Shown here piece by piece: positions 46,486 to 55,794 of a stretch of DNA of 64,000 bases. The notes below the pieces were generated by a model, which saw nothing but the letters and a program-made list of their open reading frames with translations, did not search any database and had not been told where the DNA came from. The position numbers and the translations under genes are program-made. Location: assembly GCA_963773655.1 (NCBI GenBank), contig CAVZBX010000008.1, positions 62,001-126,000 of the forward strand, given 5' to 3'. The stretch's first letter is position 1. Each line of letters begins with the position of its first letter. This DNA comes from DASSQJ01 sp963773655. GTDB taxonomy: Bacteria; Actinomycetota; Actinomycetes; Actinomycetales; Dermatophilaceae.

Positions 46486-47670
46486 ATGGGTGGCCACAGC
46501 CACGCCGGACCGACGCGGCTGCCGATGACGACCCTCGCGTGGGTGGTCCTGACGCCACTGGCCGTGCTCACCCTCGTGGGGCTGGTCCTGCTCTGGCCGT
46601 CCTCGGTGGAGTCCTCGGGGGCGGCCTCCGCGGCGCAGGAGCTCGACGGCGTCGTCCTCGCGGTGGACCCGGAGGACTGTCCTGCCGACACTCCCGACGG
46701 AGCGCCCGTCCCCACCGCCTGCGGGACGGTGACGGTGGAGCTCGAGGAGGCGGAGGGCGGCACCCGGGAGGTCGAGGTCCCGGTCCCCTACGGCCCCGGG
46801 GCACCCGAGGTCACCGAGGGCGATGCCGTGGTGGTCGCCGTCGCCGACGGTCCGGACGGACCCATCTACGGCATCGTCGACCAGCAGCGCACCACCCAGC
46901 TCTGGGTGCTGCTCGTCGCGTTCAGCGTGGCGCTCATCGCCTTCGGCCGGTGGCGCGGGGTCAGCGCGCTCGTCGGACTCGCGGTCACCTTCGGCATCCT
47001 GCTCGTCTTCATGGTGCCCGCGATGATCGCCGGGGAACCGCCGGTGCTCGTCGCCCTCGTCGCCGCCTCGGCGATCACCCTCGTCGTCCTCTACCTCACC
47101 CACGGGGCCTCGCTGGCCACGACGGTCGCGGTGATGGGCACGATGGCCAGCCTCGCGCTCACCGGGGTGCTCTCGGAGGTCGCGGTGGAGGCGCTGCACC
47201 TCACCGGCGTCACCGACGACATCTCGATGGCGGTCTCCGACCGGCACTCGGTCGACGTCCGGGGCCTGCTCGTGGCGAGCATCATCATCGGGTCGGTCGG
47301 GGTCCTCGACGACGTCACGGTGACCCAGTCGGTGACCGTCACCGAGCTCGGTCGGGCCAACCCGGCGTACCGCTTCAGGGAGCTCTACCGGGCCGGGAGC
47401 CGGGTGGGCCGCTCGCACATCGCGTCGGTGGTCAACACGATCGTCCTCGCCTACGCCGGCTCGTCGCTGCCGCTGCTCGTGCTGGTCGTCGCCGACAACG
47501 GCTCGCTGGGTGGCATCGCCTCGACCCAGCTCATCGCCCAGGAGGTCGTGCGCAGCGCCGTCGCCACGCTCGGGCTGATCGCGGCCGTCCCGCTCACCAC
47601 CGGCCTGGCCGCGCTCGTGACCCGCACCGCGCCCGAGGAGGCCGGCGCGCACGCGCACGCGCACGCGTGA
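46486..47670 (+). CDS. YibE/F family membrane protein
   Basis: A 394-residue YibE/F-like protein. An N-terminal helix and a small extracytoplasmic beta domain (GVVLAVDPEDCPADTPDG...CGTVTVELEEAEGGTREVEVPVP) are followed by seven or so membrane segments, with the conserved SVGVLDDVTVTQSVTVTEL and GRSHIASVVNTIVLAYAGSSLPLL motifs. It has His-rich ends (MGGHSHAG and AHAHAHA). The function is unknown. GAGAGGTGGG precedes ATG 46486. Confidence 0.88.
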   Translation: MGGHSHAGPTRLPMTTLAWVVLTPLAVLTLVGLVLLWPSSVESSGAASAAQELDGVVLAVDPEDCPADTPDGAPVPTACGTVTVELEEAEGGTREVEVPVPYGPGAPEVTEGDAVVVAVADGPDGPIYGIVDQQRTTQLWVLLVAFSVALIAFGRWRGVSALVGLAVTFGILLVFMVPAMIAGEPPVLVALVAASAITLVVLYLTHGASLATTVAVMGTMASLALTGVLSEVAVEALHLTGVTDDISMAVSDRHSVDVRGLLVASIIIGSVGVLDDVTVTQSVTVTELGRANPAYRFRELYRAGSRVGRSHIASVVNTIVLAYAGSSLPLLVLVVADNGSLGGIASTQLIAQEVVRSAVATLGLIAAVPLTTGLAALVTRTAPEEAGAHAHAHA

Positions 47671-47703
47671 GGCGAGCGCCCGCTGCGCGCCGGCAGCCCT
47701 CCG

Positions 47704-48435
47704 TCAGCTCCGCTCCTCCACGACCACGCCGGGTGGTGCCGCGAACGGTCCCCGGCCGAACCGCGCGTCGAGCCAGTCGCCCACGAGCCGGGCGGTGGTG
47801 CCGAGCTGCTCGTCCTTCGTGAGCTCGCCCTGGTCGCACCCGAGGCGGCCCCAGCGCGGCCGGTCGAGGAAGCCACAGTGGGACCCGCCCGGGACGAGCG
47901 CCCAGTGCGCGGGCGCCGTCATCGCCTCGTACAGCGCCCGGGTGCGCGCCGGCGGGACGATCCGGTCCTTCTCGCCGACGACGAAGAGCGAGGGCGCGGT
48001 GATGTCCGCGAGCCTCACCTCGGGACGGGTCTGCAGCCCGGCCAGGGTGACGACGGCGTCGACGGCGGGGTGCCGCGACGCCGCGAGCAGGGCGACGCCG
48101 GCACCCATCGAGTGACCCGCCAGGGCGATGCCGCTCCCGGTGCCGGACCAGGGGCCTGCCTCGCGCGCCCACCGGGCCGCCGCCCACAGGTCCGACGCCA
48201 GGCGGTCGTGGCTCGGCCAGGGGCCGGTCTCGGTGTCGGGGGCGACGACGACGTAGCCGCGGGCGGCGGTGTCGCCGAGCAGCGAGTCGTAGCAGCCCGG
48301 TGGTTGGAGGAAGCCGTGCCCGAACGCCACCACGGGGCAGCCGTCGTCCGGGCGCGTCACCGGCTCGGCGAGACGCGCGCGGATGCGTCGCCCACCGTCG
48401 TCCACGACGCGCACCGTCGAGAGCTGCGCCGTCAT
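47704..48435 (-). CDS. Alpha/beta hydrolase (dienelactone hydrolase/chlorophyllase-like)
   Basis: A 243-residue hydrolase: VVAFGHGFLQPPGCYDSLLGDTAARGYVVVAPDTE, elbow LAGHSMGAGVALLAAS (Ser in GHSMG), acid in VVGEKDRIVPP and His in GGSHCGFLD. It resembles the chlorophyllase/PET-esterase-like group. No signal peptide. It converges with the YibE/F gene and its start faces the two-component operon; the site at 48467-48480 lies between. Confidence 0.85.
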   Translation of the reverse strand: MTAQLSTVRVVDDGGRRIRARLAEPVTRPDDGCPVVAFGHGFLQPPGCYDSLLGDTAARGYVVVAPDTETGPWPSHDRLASDLWAAARWAREAGPWSGTGSGIALAGHSMGAGVALLAASRHPAVDAVVTLAGLQTRPEVRLADITAPSLFVVGEKDRIVPPARTRALYEAMTAPAHWALVPGGSHCGFLDRPRWGRLGCDQGELTKDEQLGTTARLVGDWLDARFGRGPFAAPPGVVVEERS

Positions 48436-48466
48436 GGCCGGATCGTGTCACGGGGCGCTCCGGTCT

Positions 48467-48506
48467 CCACCCCCGGGTGGAGGGGCGGAGGCCGGACGAT
48501 CCACCC
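48467..48506 (+). promoter_or_regulatory. Two-part regulatory element before the two-component operon
   Basis: The palindrome CCACCCCCGGGTGG (48467-48480) is followed by GATCCACCC beginning 31 bp from its start, and the ATG of the membrane-protein gene lies 86 bp from the latter. The same two parts, 32 and 90 bp apart, occur before the CPBP gene at 51075. Probably promoter plus binding site for the operon's own response regulator; inferred from the repeat only. Confidence 0.6.
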
Positions 48507-48583
48507 TCGGGCCGACGCTGGCCCGCTGCTCGCGCGGCGACAGTGGAGTCGTCCACGTCGCACCACGATCCGGAGCACTCCCC

Positions 48584-49117
48584 ATGACCACGAGTCAGTA
48601 CTTCCTCAACCTGGCCCTCCTGGCCTGGATCCTCTCGAGCAACCTCGGCAGCCGCGCCCTGACGCGTCGCCGGTTCACCGTCCCGCTGTTCGTCGTCGCC
48701 GCGGCCGGCTGGTTCTACCTGTCCGACGCCCCCACCCTCGGCAACGACGGGATGCTCGAGCTCGCCGGACTGCTCGCCGGGGTCGCCCTCGGCACCCTCG
48801 CCGCGTTCACCGTCCGGGTCCGCCGCGAGGGCGACCGGGTGGTCGCCACCGCCGGCGTCGCGTTCGCCGCGCTGTGGGTGGCGGTCATCGGCGGGCGGGT
48901 GCTCTTCGCCTACGGCGCCGACCACTGGTTCCCGCGCGCCATCGGCGAGTTCTCGCGCGACCACTTCATCACCGGCGCGGACGCCTGGACCGCGGCCTTC
49001 GTCCTCATGGCGCTGGCCATGGTCGTCTCCCGCCTGGCGGTGACCGGCCTGCGCGCGCTGCGGGCGCAGGGCGACCGGACAGCGGTCCCCGAGGGCGCGG
49101 TGACGCTCTACCGTTGA
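48584..49117 (+). CDS. Membrane protein of the two-component operon, 177 aa
   Basis: A 177-residue membrane protein with about five hydrophobic segments (QYFLNLALLAWILSSNLG, FTVPLFVVAAAGWFYL, LELAGLLAGVALGTLAAFTV, VATAGVAFAALWVAVIGGRVLFAY and AWTAAFVLMALAMVVSRLAV). I do not recognise the family. It is the first gene of an operon followed by a sensor kinase 38 bp downstream, so it may be the effector or a signal-sensing partner. Confidence 0.75.
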   Translation: MTTSQYFLNLALLAWILSSNLGSRALTRRRFTVPLFVVAAAGWFYLSDAPTLGNDGMLELAGLLAGVALGTLAAFTVRVRREGDRVVATAGVAFAALWVAVIGGRVLFAYGADHWFPRAIGEFSRDHFITGADAWTAAFVLMALAMVVSRLAVTGLRALRAQGDRTAVPEGAVTLYR

Positions 49118-49155
49118 GCCACCCTCGACCACACCCCGTCCACGCGAGGAGCACC

Positions 49156-50337
49156 GTGCCGCCCCACGACCTGCCCGACCGGGACGCCGGCCGGCCCGCC
49201 GACCTGCGGCGGGTCATGGTCGGCGCCGGCTGGGTGGCGGCCGGGTTCGTCGCGCTCGGCACGGCCGTGGGCCGTCTCCCCGAGTCCCCGGTCGCCCGGA
49301 CCGCCGTCGTCGTGATGACGGCGGTGGCCCTCGCGCTCTGGCTGGTCTCCCTGAGCCAGCGCGTCACCGACCCGTGGGTGCTGCTCGGGCTCCTCGTCGG
49401 GGCCGGCCTCCTCGGGGCCGCGGTGGACCGGCTCGACCCGTCCGGGCCGGCCTACATCCTGCCGTTCATGGCCGTGGCCGGGATCGGGCTCCGGCTGCCC
49501 CGTCGGATGGCGCTCGTGGGCGGAGGCGTCGTCGTCGCGGCGAGCGCCTGGGCCGAGGCGAGCACCTCCGACGAGCCGGCGTCGGCAGCGCTCAACGTCG
49601 CCATCGGGTGCGGCTTCCTCCTCGTGGCGGCGGCGTTCGCCGGGGCCAACCGCGACGCCCATGACCGGGCGCAGGAGCTGCTCCGGCTGGAGGAGCAGAC
49701 CCGCCGGGCCCGCGAGGAGGCGGCCGTCCTCGCCGAGCGGGGCCGCATCTCCCGCGAGCTGCACGACGTCCTGGCGCACACCCTCTCCGGGCTGGCCGTC
49801 CAGCTCGAGGGCGCGCGCCTGCTCGCGGCGCACACCGGCGCCGACCCCCGGCTCGTCGAGCAGATCTCCAGCGCCCAGGGCCTGGCCCGCAGCGGGATGT
49901 CCGGGGCCAGGCGCGCCGTCGCCATCCTCCGGGGCGACGAGCTGCCGGGCACCGGGCAGATCCCCGAGCTGGTCGAGCAGGCTCGACTGGCGACCGGCGC
50001 ACCGGTGACCTACACGGTCGTCGGTGACCCGGTGCCGCTGTCCCCTGAGAACGGGCTCTCCCTCTACCGCGCGGTCCAGGAGGCGCTCGCCAACGTCGCC
50101 AAGCACGCCCAAGGCGCCTCGACGCAGGTCACCCTGACATGGAGCCAGGACCGGGTCGAGGTGGAGGTGCTCGACGCCGGTGGCGAGTCGGCCGGCCTGC
50201 CGTCCGGCGGGTTCGGGCTCGCGGGCCTCGCCGAGCGTGCCGCCCTGGCCGGCGGTCGGCTCGAGACCGGCCCGGTCGGGACCGGGTGGCGGGTGCACCT
50301 CACGATGCCGGTGCACGACGAGGCGGTGGCGCGGTGA
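49156..50337 (+). CDS. Sensor histidine kinase (NarL/DesK-type)
   Basis: A 393-residue HisKA_3 kinase with N-terminal membrane helices (about 20-150; VMVGAGWVAAGFVALGTAVG onward), a coiled segment, the dimerisation helix GRISRELHDVLAHTLSG with the phosphoacceptor His203, and a C-terminal ATP-binding domain (EALANVAKHAQGASTQVTL, SGGFGLAGLAERAALAGG). It starts at GTG 49156. It overlaps the response regulator by 4 bp (GTGA), so it is the cognate kinase. The signal is unknown. Confidence 0.92.
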   Translation: MPPHDLPDRDAGRPADLRRVMVGAGWVAAGFVALGTAVGRLPESPVARTAVVVMTAVALALWLVSLSQRVTDPWVLLGLLVGAGLLGAAVDRLDPSGPAYILPFMAVAGIGLRLPRRMALVGGGVVVAASAWAEASTSDEPASAALNVAIGCGFLLVAAAFAGANRDAHDRAQELLRLEEQTRRAREEAAVLAERGRISRELHDVLAHTLSGLAVQLEGARLLAAHTGADPRLVEQISSAQGLARSGMSGARRAVAILRGDELPGTGQIPELVEQARLATGAPVTYTVVGDPVPLSPENGLSLYRAVQEALANVAKHAQGASTQVTLTWSQDRVEVEVLDAGGESAGLPSGGFGLAGLAERAALAGGRLETGPVGTGWRVHLTMPVHDEAVAR

Positions 50338-51038
50338 CCGCCCCCGACCGACCGGTGCGCGTCCTCGTCGCCGACGACCAGAAGGTGGTCCGCGACGGGC
50401 TGGCGATGATGCTGGGCCTGCTCGACGGCATCGAGGTGGTGGGCTGCGCCGTCGACGGCGCCGACGCCGTCCGGCAGGTGGAGTCGACCGATCCCGACGT
50501 CGTGCTGATGGACCTCGGCATGCCCACCGTCGACGGGGTCGAGGCGACCCGGCGACTCACCGCGTCCGGCGCCCGGGCGAAGATCGTCGTGCTCACGACG
50601 TACGCCGACGACCAGTGGGTCTTCGGTGCCATCCGGGCGGGGGCCCGTGGCTACCTCACCAAGGACGCCGGCGCCGAGGAGATCCGGGCCGCCGTGCTCT
50701 CGGTGGCCGCCGGGGACGCCCAGCTGGACCCCTCGGTGCAGCGCCGCCTGCTCGACGCGGTGGCCACCGGGCAGCACGTCGGCACCGCCGAGACCGCCGA
50801 CAGCGCCGGCACCGGCGGCCGGGCCGACGCCGTCGACGACTCCCTCACCGCCCGCGAACGCGAGGTCCTCACCGAGATCGCGCGCGGCCTGAGCAACACC
50901 GAGATCGCCGAGCAGCTGTTCGTCTCCACCGCGACCGTGAAGACGCACGTCAACCACCTCCTCGCCAAGACGGGGTGCCGCGACCGCGCGGCCCTCGTCG
51001 CGTACGCGTACCGCACCGGGATGGCGCCGCGGGACTGA
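50334..51038 (+). CDS. Response regulator (NarL/LuxR-type)
   Basis: A 234-residue regulator with a receiver (phosphoacceptor Asp60 in VVLMDLGMP; acidic pocket VADDQ; VLTTYADD and LTKDAG with Lys) and a LuxR-type HTH (LTAREREVLTEIARGLSNTEIAEQLFVSTATVKTHVNHLLAKTG). It overlaps the kinase by 4 bp. Its probable targets are the repeated element at 48467 and 51075. Confidence 0.93.
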   Translation: MTAPDRPVRVLVADDQKVVRDGLAMMLGLLDGIEVVGCAVDGADAVRQVESTDPDVVLMDLGMPTVDGVEATRRLTASGARAKIVVLTTYADDQWVFGAIRAGARGYLTKDAGAEEIRAAVLSVAAGDAQLDPSVQRRLLDAVATGQHVGTAETADSAGTGGRADAVDDSLTAREREVLTEIARGLSNTEIAEQLFVSTATVKTHVNHLLAKTGCRDRAALVAYAYRTGMAPRD

Positions 51039-51074
51039 GCGGACCGGCCCCGGGCGGGAACCCCGGCCGGACCT

Positions 51075-51115
51075 CAACCCTGGGGTGGAGACGGACCGGC
51101 CCCGAGGATCCACCC
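51075..51115 (+). promoter_or_regulatory. Two-part regulatory element before the CPBP protease gene
   Basis: CAACCCTGGGGTGG (51075-51088) is followed by GATCCACCC starting 32 bp from its beginning, 90 bp before the protease ATG. It is a near copy of the element at 48467, so the protease gene is probably co-regulated with the kinase operon. Confidence 0.6.
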
Positions 51116-51196
51116 GTGCGCCGATGGCCGGGGCGTGGCCCGCGGGAAGAGTCGGGGGTGCGAGACCACGACCACCGCCCCGAAGGGATCCGCGCC

Positions 51197-52099
51197 ATGA
51201 GCACCGTCCGCACCAGCCCGACCGACACGCCTGCCGGAGCGCCCGCCGCTCCTCTTGCCGCGCCTCCCGTCGAGGTCGAGACCGCCGGCCCGGGCGACCT
51301 CGTCACCCGGACCTCGAGGACCTGGCAGCTGGGCGTCGCCACGGTCGCGATGTTCGTCCTGCCGTGGGCCGTCTGGGGCTCGGCGCTCGCCCAGGCGCAC
51401 GGCCTCATCGGCTGGCGGCTCCCCCAGGGGATCGCGCTGTGGGTGCTCACGCCGTCGATCGCCGTCGCGGCGCTGACCATCGGGGGGCGGGTGGCGCTCG
51501 GCGAGCTGGTCGGCCGGATCCTCCGCTGGCGCGGGCCGCTGTGGGTCTACGGCGCCGCCGTCGCCGTCCCGCTGGCCATCGGCGCCGCCACCGTCGGCCT
51601 CACGGTGCTCGGCGGGCGGCCCCTCCACCTCGGCGAGACGGTCGGCCTCACCGGGTGCCTCGTCTACTTCTCGTACGCGATCGGCCTGTTCCTCCTCACC
51701 GAGGAGGCCGGGTGGACCGGGCTGATCCTCCCTCGCCTCCAGGCACGGATGCGGCCGCTGGCCGCCAGCCTGGTGCTCGGCGTCGTCTGGGGGCTCTGGC
51801 ACCTGCCCCTGCTCCACGTGCCGGGTGAGAAGGACCACGGCCTGCCGTTCGCGGCGTTCCTGCTCCTCATCGTGCCCACGTGCGTCGTCATGAGCAGCTT
51901 CGTCAACGCCACCCGCGGGACGGTGCTCGCGGCGGCGCTGTTCCACGCCGCGTTCAACGCGACGTACACCTACATCGGCGTCGTCGGGCCGGACCATGCG
52001 CTCATCTGGACCGCCGCAGTCGTCAGCGTCGTCGTGGCCTCGGGAGTGGCCGTCTGCACCCGGGGCCGGCTCTTCCACCAGCCCGGGGTGGGCCACTGA
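51197..52099 (+). CDS. CPBP family intramembrane protease
   Basis: A 300-residue membrane protein of the CPBP/Abi family (bacteriocin immunity and CAAX protease-like). After a polar N-terminus there are about eight helices. Active-site elements are Glu169-Glu170 in TEEAGWTG, His202 in WGLWHLPLL, and His250 with Asn254 in FHAAFNATY. The substrate is unknown. ATG 51197 follows GAAGGGATCCGCGCC. It is adjacent to and probably regulated with the two-component operon. Confidence 0.9.
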   Translation: MSTVRTSPTDTPAGAPAAPLAAPPVEVETAGPGDLVTRTSRTWQLGVATVAMFVLPWAVWGSALAQAHGLIGWRLPQGIALWVLTPSIAVAALTIGGRVALGELVGRILRWRGPLWVYGAAVAVPLAIGAATVGLTVLGGRPLHLGETVGLTGCLVYFSYAIGLFLLTEEAGWTGLILPRLQARMRPLAASLVLGVVWGLWHLPLLHVPGEKDHGLPFAAFLLLIVPTCVVMSSFVNATRGTVLAAALFHAAFNATYTYIGVVGPDHALIWTAAVVSVVVASGVAVCTRGRLFHQPGVGH

Positions 52100-52127
52100 G
52101 CGCCGCCGACCCCGGCCGGCCGGGCCG

Positions 52128-53789
52128 TCAGAGACCGAGGCGCCGGGCCACCTCGTCACCGCCCATCTCGCGGATGACGTCGGGGTCGCCGACGACGACG
52201 AGCTGGTCGGTGGCGCGGGACAGCCCGACGTAGAGGCGCTCGCGCGAGCGCTCCTTGACGCTGTGGTCGTTGACGCAGAGCACCACCACGCGCCGCTCGA
52301 GGCCCTTGAACCCGAGCACGTGGCCGTAGAAGACGAGGTCCTTGTCCCAGAACGTCGCCCAGTAGCCCTCCTGGCCCTCGGACTCCTGGAGGTTCACCTG
52401 CTCGGGGTGCCGCGCGCCGGTGGTGAGCAGCGCGACGTCCTCCGGGCGCCAGTGGTCGAGCAGCGCGTCGACCTGGTCGTCGGCGACGTCGAGGGCGTCC
52501 TCAGCCGCGCACGGGACCACGGTGACCTCGGGGCCGTCGCCGCCGCGGGCGTACATCCGCATCGGTGCCAGCGGCACGAACTTCTCGGCGATCTGCCGGG
52601 TGTTGCGCAGGCAGCTGTCGAGCACCAGGGGCACCAGCGGCACCGGTGGGCGGCCGAAGCGGGCGAACACCCGCTGGTTCTCGTCGCTGTAGGCGTAGAG
52701 GCCGCCGGCCTCCTCGTCGCGCAGGGTGCGCATGATCGGGGTCCACCAGAGGTCGGCGAAGTCCTGCGCCTCGTCGACGACGACGGCGTCGAACTTCTTC
52801 CCGTCGGGCAGCTCGGCGGCGAGCTCCGCCATCCGCCGCGGGAGCTCCTCCTCCCAGAACGCCGGGTCGTCGCGGCCGCCGAACTCCTCGACGCCCACGT
52901 GGCGGGCGAGCTGCTCGAAGGTGCCGACGAAGGCCGGGCGGTTGCGCCTGGCCACCGTCGCCATCGAGCGCTCGAACCAGCTCGCGAGGCCCAGGGAGTA
53001 GCAGACGAGGGCGACGCGTTGGGGCGGCCGGTCGCCGCTCCCCCGGGTCAGCTCCTTGGCCTGGGTCATGGCGAGCACGGTCTTGCCGCTGCCGGCGCCC
53101 CCACGCACCTCGACCCGGTGCAGCAGGCGCGTCACGCGGAGGATGGTGGCCTGTTCGAGAGTGAGGCGGTCGGCGCGGGACTCGCGCTCCTCGGCGTCGG
53201 CGAGCAGCTGGCGCTGCGGCAGGTTGCGGCCCCCGAGGATCTCGATGATCAGGTCGCAGTCGTCGTGGCTGGGCACGCGGAAGCCCGACTCCTGCCGGGC
53301 CGCGATGTCGTACAGCCGGCCGGCGAGGTCGGCCTGGTCGCCGCGGCCGTGGATCATCGTGCGGGGGCAGTCGGGCGTCGAGAAGTCGTCGTGGAGGTCG
53401 GTGTAGGGAGTGATCACCGTGTGCCCGAACCGCACGCGGCTGCGGCTCGAGCGCTTCCAGCGGGGGTCGCTGCGCACGTAGGCCCATAAAGCGTGCTTGC
53501 CGTCGCGCGCCTGCTCCACGGGGTGGATGACGCGGGTGCCCTCCCTGCACGAGGTGCGCCACACCCCGTCCTCCACGGTCACCGAGCCACCCTTGACCTC
53601 GCCGACGACGACGCCGACCTCGGGCATGAGGACGACGAGGTCGAGCTCGTGGTCCTTGGTGTCGTCGGTGAGGCGGACGTTCGTGAGGACGGTCCAGTCG
53701 TCGGGAGCCTGCTCGACCAGGCGCTGCCACACCTCCCGCTCGGACTCGGTCTCGAACTGGGGGTCGGCCGGGACGACGCGCGCTGGCAT
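52128..53789 (-). CDS. UvrD-like helicase with N-terminal NERD domain
   Basis: A 553-residue protein. An N-terminal NERD nuclease-related domain (about 10-130) keeps the acidic/basic residues HELDLVV (Asp50) and VVGEVKGG (Glu64, Lys66). The UvrD-type ATPase follows: Walker A GAGSGKT (231-237), DEAQDF (339-344), and the C-terminal motor with ENQRVF and VGLSRATDQLVVVGD at the end. NERD-helicases are thought to act in DNA repair or defence; no partner gene has been proven. It is divergent from the 599-residue gene at 53995, with 205 bp between. Confidence 0.88.
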   Translation of the reverse strand: MPARVVPADPQFETESEREVWQRLVEQAPDDWTVLTNVRLTDDTKDHELDLVVLMPEVGVVVGEVKGGSVTVEDGVWRTSCREGTRVIHPVEQARDGKHALWAYVRSDPRWKRSSRSRVRFGHTVITPYTDLHDDFSTPDCPRTMIHGRGDQADLAGRLYDIAARQESGFRVPSHDDCDLIIEILGGRNLPQRQLLADAEERESRADRLTLEQATILRVTRLLHRVEVRGGAGSGKTVLAMTQAKELTRGSGDRPPQRVALVCYSLGLASWFERSMATVARRNRPAFVGTFEQLARHVGVEEFGGRDDPAFWEEELPRRMAELAAELPDGKKFDAVVVDEAQDFADLWWTPIMRTLRDEEAGGLYAYSDENQRVFARFGRPPVPLVPLVLDSCLRNTRQIAEKFVPLAPMRMYARGGDGPEVTVVPCAAEDALDVADDQVDALLDHWRPEDVALLTTGARHPEQVNLQESEGQEGYWATFWDKDLVFYGHVLGFKGLERRVVVLCVNDHSVKERSRERLYVGLSRATDQLVVVGDPDVIREMGGDEVARRLGL

Positions 53790-53994
53790 GCCGCCATCGT
53801 GTCAGCGGGGTCCAACGCGGGGTGGGCGATTCCCGCGAGTCCCCTGCCGCCGCGCCGACCGTCAGCGGCTCGTGGGAACGACCCGCACCTCGGCCGCGTG
53901 ACCGGCGCCTGCGAGCGTGGCGTCGCACCTGACGACGGGACAGCCAGCCCTCCCAGGGAGAGCACGAGCATCCCTCGCGTGGTTCGATGGCGCG

Positions 53995-55794
53995 GTGACG
54001 AAGCGGCGAGGACGACGCAAGCACTCCCCCAACCGGTCGGCGACCCGGGTGCAGCAGGACCGGCCGCTGGCCGCCGTGCCCGAGCCGGACGAGACCGACG
54101 CCGACCTCCTCGAGCTGATCCGGTCCTCGCTGCGCTCGAAGGACCCCACCGCGACGGTCACGCTGGTCTCGTCCCTGGTCGAGGCTGCGGGCGCGGAGAC
54201 GGAGCCCGACGAGGATCCCGAGGTCGCGGCGGTGACGCTCGAGGCCTTCATCGGCACCCTCGTCGGCAGCCCCTACGCGGAGACGACAGCCGCCCTGCAC
54301 GTCATCGCCGCGCTCCTCCCCGACGAGGTGGAGGCCGCCCGGGTGCGGCGCGTCCTCGCCGGCCGGCGGCACCCCGTGCCGGACGCCGTCACCGGGGTCC
54401 GTGACGTCACGGTCGAACAGGCCGCGCGGATGGGCGACGAGCTCGGCGACGGCGACAACGTCATCCTCGGCCTGGGCTGGCCCGGGACCCGGGGGGTGAC
54501 GATGGTGGTGTACGTCGACGAGGCCTTCGGCACGCGGATCAAGGACGTCTTCATCGTCCCGGAGCCGTTCGACGTCGTGTGCGGCTGGTACCGCGAGGCG
54601 CTGCCCCAGCAGGGCCGCGACAGCGAGGACCTCGTCGAGACGTCGGTCGCGGACGCACGAGCGAGCCTCGAGCAGGCGATCGAACGCGGGGACGACGCGG
54701 AGGCGCCGCTCACGCCGGAGGACTGGTCGGGTCCGGACGGTGAGCCCCTCGGCTGGCCGCACGCCCGGCCGTTGGTGGAGATGCTGCTGCGCCGGATGCC
54801 GGAGGGCGGCAGCTCGCTGCTCAGCTCGACCGGCTACCCCGCGATGACCGCGGAACAGGCAGCCGAGGCGTTCCTGGCCTCCGAGCACGCGCGCCGCCTC
54901 CCGGGTGAGGCCGACGTCGAGGGGGCCGCACACCTCCTGGCCCGGGATGCCGCGCAGGGCGCCGGGCATCCCCTCCGCTGGTCGCCCACCCAGGTGGAGC
55001 TGGCACTGACCCAGCGACTGCCGTGGGCGGTCGGGGCAGGTGAGGACGCGCTCGAGGCGGTCCCCGACGCGTTGCCGGCCTTCGTGGGCTACGCCCACGA
55101 GCGGCTGGGCATCTCGGCGGCCGCGAGGGCGGACACGCTCGCCGCGCTCGACGAGTGGATGCCGGCCTTCGAGCGGCTCCTCAGCGCGGGCGCGGCCGCC
55201 CGGTGGCGCGAGGTGGAGGCGATGGTCGAGGCGTTCGAGCTGGGCGACCACGCACCGCTGGTACTCCACACGCTCGCCGACGAGGTGGGCGGGCAGGAGG
55301 CTCTCGACCACCTGGACGGGACCCCACTGCCACCGGAGCGACCGCAGCTCGACGAGGTGGCCCCCGATGTCCGGGAGACCCTCACGGGGATCGAGGCCGT
55401 CGTCGACGAGTGGTTCGACACGTCCTCCCGGCTCGACGGCCTCGGCGCCGTCGCCGAGGAGTGGCGCACGGCGACGCACCGCCTCCTCGTCTGGGCGGCC
55501 GAGCGCGACCCCGCATGGCTGCGCAGGCGCGCGGACGTGCGCGGGCGGGCTGCCGGCGCCATCTGGGCGACGGGGATCGCGAACCACCTGATGGGTCCGC
55601 AGGGAAGCGTGCTCGTCAAGGACCTCGCCGCCGACCTGGGAGTCAAGGGGGCGGTGTCGACGAAGGCGGAGGCGCCGTTGCGTGCGTGGGGCCTGCAACC
55701 GTGGGAGGTGGACGGCCGCCTCGGCGATGCCCGCCTGCTGGTCTCGGTGCGCCGCGCCGAGATCATCGACCTGCGGGACGAGTACCGGAGCTGA
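53995..55794 (+). CDS. Conserved protein of unknown function, 599 aa
   Basis: Starts at GTG 53995 (VTKRRGRRKHSPN); an upstream GTG at 53917 would add 26 residues. The basic N-terminus suggests nucleic-acid binding. The acidic, helical protein contains DDGDNVILGLGWPGTRG-like and VVYVDEAFGTRIKDVFIVPEPFDVVCGWYREALPQ segments (about 155-200), long helices, and near the end a helix-rich GSVLVKDLAADLGVKGAVSTKAEAPLRAWGLQPWEVDGRLG that could be a winged helix. No transmembrane segment. I do not recognise a family. Confidence 0.7.
   Translation: MTKRRGRRKHSPNRSATRVQQDRPLAAVPEPDETDADLLELIRSSLRSKDPTATVTLVSSLVEAAGAETEPDEDPEVAAVTLEAFIGTLVGSPYAETTAALHVIAALLPDEVEAARVRRVLAGRRHPVPDAVTGVRDVTVEQAARMGDELGDGDNVILGLGWPGTRGVTMVVYVDEAFGTRIKDVFIVPEPFDVVCGWYREALPQQGRDSEDLVETSVADARASLEQAIERGDDAEAPLTPEDWSGPDGEPLGWPHARPLVEMLLRRMPEGGSSLLSSTGYPAMTAEQAAEAFLASEHARRLPGEADVEGAAHLLARDAAQGAGHPLRWSPTQVELALTQRLPWAVGAGEDALEAVPDALPAFVGYAHERLGISAAARADTLAALDEWMPAFERLLSAGAAARWREVEAMVEAFELGDHAPLVLHTLADEVGGQEALDHLDGTPLPPERPQLDEVAPDVRETLTGIEAVVDEWFDTSSRLDGLGAVAEEWRTATHRLLVWAAERDPAWLRRRADVRGRAAGAIWATGIANHLMGPQGSVLVKDLAADLGVKGAVSTKAEAPLRAWGLQPWEVDGRLGDARLLVSVRRAEIIDLRDEYRS

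Noticed and set aside
52103..52125. Palindromic GC run CCCGGCCGGCCGGG between CPBP and helicase genes as an operator
   Set aside because: It lies between convergent stops and is simple GC repetition; at most a weak terminator.
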